DNA from: Mixophyes australis | Lineage: Eukaryota; Chordata; Amphibia; Anura; Limnodynastidae | Direction: 5' to 3' | Assembly (NCBI GenBank): GCA_036250195.1 | Contig: JAVHZZ010000004.1 | Coordinates: 322,302,628-322,366,627 of the forward strand | Length of the DNA stretch: 64,000 bases | Shown here: one piece after another, positions 61,212-64,000 of the stretch | Numbering within the stretch: the first letter of the stretch is position 1 | Layout: each line of letters begins with the position of its first letter | The notes under the pieces: generated by a model | What the model was told of the DNA's origin: nothing | The model's input: the letters and a program-made list of their open reading frames with translations, nothing else | Database searches by the model: none | Translations under genes and position numbers: made by a program

Positions 61212-64000
61212 TGTAATTATTATTATTATCGTAGATTTGTAAGGCCCCACAATGCACTGTAGCACTGTACAGTAGGCAAAACATAAAACAAGGACATAAA
61301 AGGCATACAAAATAAATACAGACACGAAAACAGAGGGTATGGAGGACCCTGCTCATTAGAGAGCTTACAGTTTAAGTGGAAAGGGAACAGCTGAAACAAA
61401 GGGAGCGAGTGTGGCTTAGAGTGGAGATTGGGACAGCTTTGAGGGTGTATTAGTGTAAATAATATCATCAGAGACAAGGTAAGCTTTAAAAAAGGGATGA
61501 GTTTCTAGATAAAATCTAAATATTTAAAGGCTGTGGGAAAGCCTCATCGGAAGTGGTAGGGAATTCCAAAAGTGTGGAGCAACACGAGAGAAGTCTTGTA
61601 AACGCGAGCAAGAAGTGGTTATGTGAGACGAGCCAAGCACAGATTAGAGGTAGATCTTAGAGGGTGGGAGGGAGTGTATTTTGATATGAGATGTAGGTAA
61701 GGGTGAGTAATTTAAATTGGATTCATGAAGACACAAAAAATCAGTGTAAGGATTTGAAAAGTTTTGCAGCAAATATGGAACGATGAGAGAGAAAGATCAG
61801 TCTTGCAGCAGCATTTATGAACAATTGATGTGTAGATATATCTGGTATATGCCAGATAACAGGAGGTTGCAGTAGTCAAGATGGGAGATGATGAGAGAAT
61901 GGATAAGACATTTGATAGCATGTTGAGTAAGAAATGGGCGTATTCTGGCAATGTGTTTAACGTGGAATCGACAGGATCGGGAGAGAGTTGATGTAAGGGA
62001 TTAAAGCAGAGAGCGGATTCAAGGTTGACACCAAGGCAGGGGCTTGGGAGACTGAAGAAATTGTTGTGCTATTAACAGTGAGGGAGTTTTGAGGGGAGGG
62101 GGTAATTCTGGAAGCAGTGAAGATAATAATCTTTGTTTTGTATATGTTGAACTTTAGGTAGTGTTGGGACATCCATGTGGAGATAGCTGAAAGACAGTTG
62201 GTTACACGAGATAGTACAGAAGTGGAGGGGGGAGAGATATAGATTTGGTTGTCATCAGAGTAAAGGTGGTATTGGAAATGTGCCAGTGGAAAGAAAAAGG
62301 TTGAACAGGGGAGCTAGTGGTGGGCATGCAAGAGAAGGAGCAGAGAAGTTTGGAGGGATTACGGTAAAGGGAACAGGTTGTAGGGTGAGATGAGGAGATG
62401 AGTGTAGAAACTTTTTCTTCAGTTACTAGAGAGAATGAATTAAGGGTGGATTGAGGAGTGTAGGTGAAGGTGGGACAAAGTGGGTAAAGTGAGTGGAATT
62501 TAGCATGAGGAAATACTTTGTTGAATGGTGTCAATTTTGTCTTTAAAGTAGGTTGCAAAATCATGGACTGTGAGGGAGGAAGAGGAAGGTGGCCAGAGAA
62601 GTGTATTGAAAGTGGCAAAGAGGTGATGTGGCTTAGAAGACTGGGTGGATATTAGAGATTTCAAGAATGTTTGTTTAGCAATTGAAAGGGCAGTGCTGTA
62701 AGATAAAAGTGGAGGAAATCAGGATAGGAACGAGATTTCCTCTAGTGGTGCTCTGCAGTGCAGGAGTACTTTTGCAGGTAGCGGGTCAGATTGGTGTGCC
62801 ATGGTTGGGGTTTGGATCGTCGGAGACTGGATGTGATAGCTGGAGCTGCATTGTCTATGGCTGAAGTGAGATTTTTGTTGTTGAATGAGGCAGCCTGATT
62901 AGGGCAGGACAATGCAGACATGGGGAAAAAAATGTTTTATTGAAGATAAGCAGTGGATTAGGTTAAGAGTGTACATGTGGATTTGTGTGCAGGGGGAGGG
63001 CATAAGGTAAGATGAGGCTGAAGGAAAGGAGGTAGTAGCCAGAGAGTGGGAATGCCAAGTTAGTGAACCTAGAGATGGATCAGTAGCAGGAGAAGTCAAG
63101 GTCAAGGGAATGTCCAACACAGTGGGAGGGAGATGAGGTCCACTGGGAGAGACCAAAGGAGGAAGTAAGTGAAAGAAGTTTAGTGGTAGAAGAGAAAGTG
63201 AGATTATCAATGGGAATGTTGAAGTCAGCTAATATGGGATTAGGCAGGTCAAAGGATAGGAAATAATTGAGGCAGACCATGAAGTTGTCAATAAATTGTG
63301 AAACTATACGTGGGGGGTGATAAATGACAGCAACACGAAGGTGAAGAGGATAACAGAGATGGGTAGTTTGGACTTCACAGGGAGAGAATGAGAGTGAGGG
63401 CTCAGAGGGTGCAACTTGGAGAAAGTAGAATACATACTCCACCACCTTGTCTGTTTAGGCATCTGGGGGGGGTATGGTTATGGGAGAGTCCCTCATAGAT
63501 AGCTGCAGGGAAATTGTGTCAGAGGAGATGAGCCAAGTTTCAGTAACAGCAAGAAAGTTGAGAGATTTAGAAATTAATAGATCATAAATGCAAGTCTGCT
63601 ACAAATAGATTTGGCATTTCATAGTGCACAGGAGAAGGGAAGAGAGGGTAGTGGAGATATGTGGATAAGGTTGGTGGGATTGAAAATACAGAGTGGATAG
63701 AAAGGCTTGAGATGGAGCGAGAAGCATGAGCAGAGAATGAGGATTATACCGGGTCGACGGTTAGGTGAGATGTCACCAGCAGCCATGAGATGGAGCAGGG
63801 TGAGGAAGAGGACATGAAAGGAGGATTTGTGGGTGTGAGGTTTATTTCTGTTTATGTACGCTGTTGAGTGTTGTGGGTGCAGGAGAGAGCGAAGAGGGAA
63901 TTAGTGAAGGGGAAGTCATAATAGGGAAGGGATAAATAGGATGATGGAGAAAGAAGAGGAGTTTGAAGAGAAGTGGGGTGATAGTGAAAAGGAAAGAGTG
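61212..64000 (-). mobile_element. L2-like LINE, antisense, continuing past the window end
   Basis: In complement the element runs from the window end to a terminus of CTGTACAGTGCTACAGTGC, GGGGCCTTACAAATC and (ATA)n at 61217-61235. It keeps endonuclease, linker, part of the reverse transcriptase and the C-terminal region in the LINE order. The purine-rich look of this strand reflects the C/T-rich codons of the LINE. All long frames on this strand are pieces of the LINE or shadows. Confidence 0.88.
61850..63445 (-). pseudogene. L2 LINE ORF2 remains: endonuclease and incomplete reverse transcriptase
   Basis: Reading in complement, 63445-63080 encodes an apurinic-type endonuclease tail. It shows VAVIYHPPR, LADFNIPIDN (the Gly of the usual GDFN is Ala), LSLTSSFGLSQW and the GHSLDLDFS end of the PTH..GHTLDLVF motif. 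The linker shows VSTLISSSHPTTCSL near 62343-62420. The RT box YSDD (consensus YADD) is at 62251-62262, only about 80 bp after the linker. The RT fingers and the box A aspartate are therefore deleted (several hundred bp missing). The C-terminal motif SHLDYCNLLLSG is at about 61851-61890. Frameshifts separate the pieces. The element is incapable of retrotransposition. Confidence 0.85.

Overview
The window is vertebrate nuclear DNA, about 35-40% GC and intron- and repeat-dominated. The only host gene I can identify is the 3' half of a GABA-A receptor beta subunit on the + strand, best matched to GABRB2. The repeat content (many palindromic MITEs, hAT elements, L2-type LINEs, and tRNA-derived SINEs of the V-SINE type with L2-like tails) looks like an amphibian genome, most likely a frog. 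That taxonomic call is inference from repeat style and protein similarity.

Layout. Positions 1-10511 are intron, packed with small transposons. Four coding exons follow: 10512-10649 (end of the extracellular domain), 11879-12031 (loop C, M1, start of M2), 13411-13655 (M2, M3, start of the cytoplasmic loop) and 18103-18450 (rest of the loop, M4, stop). Exon phases agree and give 293 residues plus one split codon. The signal peptide and most of the ligand-binding domain lie upstream of the window. The 3' UTR begins at 18451, but its end cannot be fixed by eye. From about 23 kb onward I find no host exon.

The downstream half is intergenic. It holds a Helitron-like element (23563-23966), a decayed but nearly full-length hAT transposon with a BED-finger transposase (about 39953-44340) followed by the end of a relative (to 45176), a 1.7-kb non-autonomous hAT with a perfect 8-bp target duplication (55083-56837), minisatellites, and an antisense L2 LINE with endonuclease and partial reverse transcriptase remains (61212 to the window end). 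Several elements are nested in others with readable junctions (29.0 kb, 52.3 kb, and the compound at 1.4-2.2 kb).

The most interesting leads are a 96-nt in-frame, exon-like cassette in the GABRB2 loop intron (13823-13918), a multi-copy palindromic MITE family with copies in both orientations, the ~100-bp tandem arrays flanking the hAT transposase reading frame, and the Helitron-like element. I see no prokaryotic-style system, tRNA or rRNA gene, or CRISPR array.
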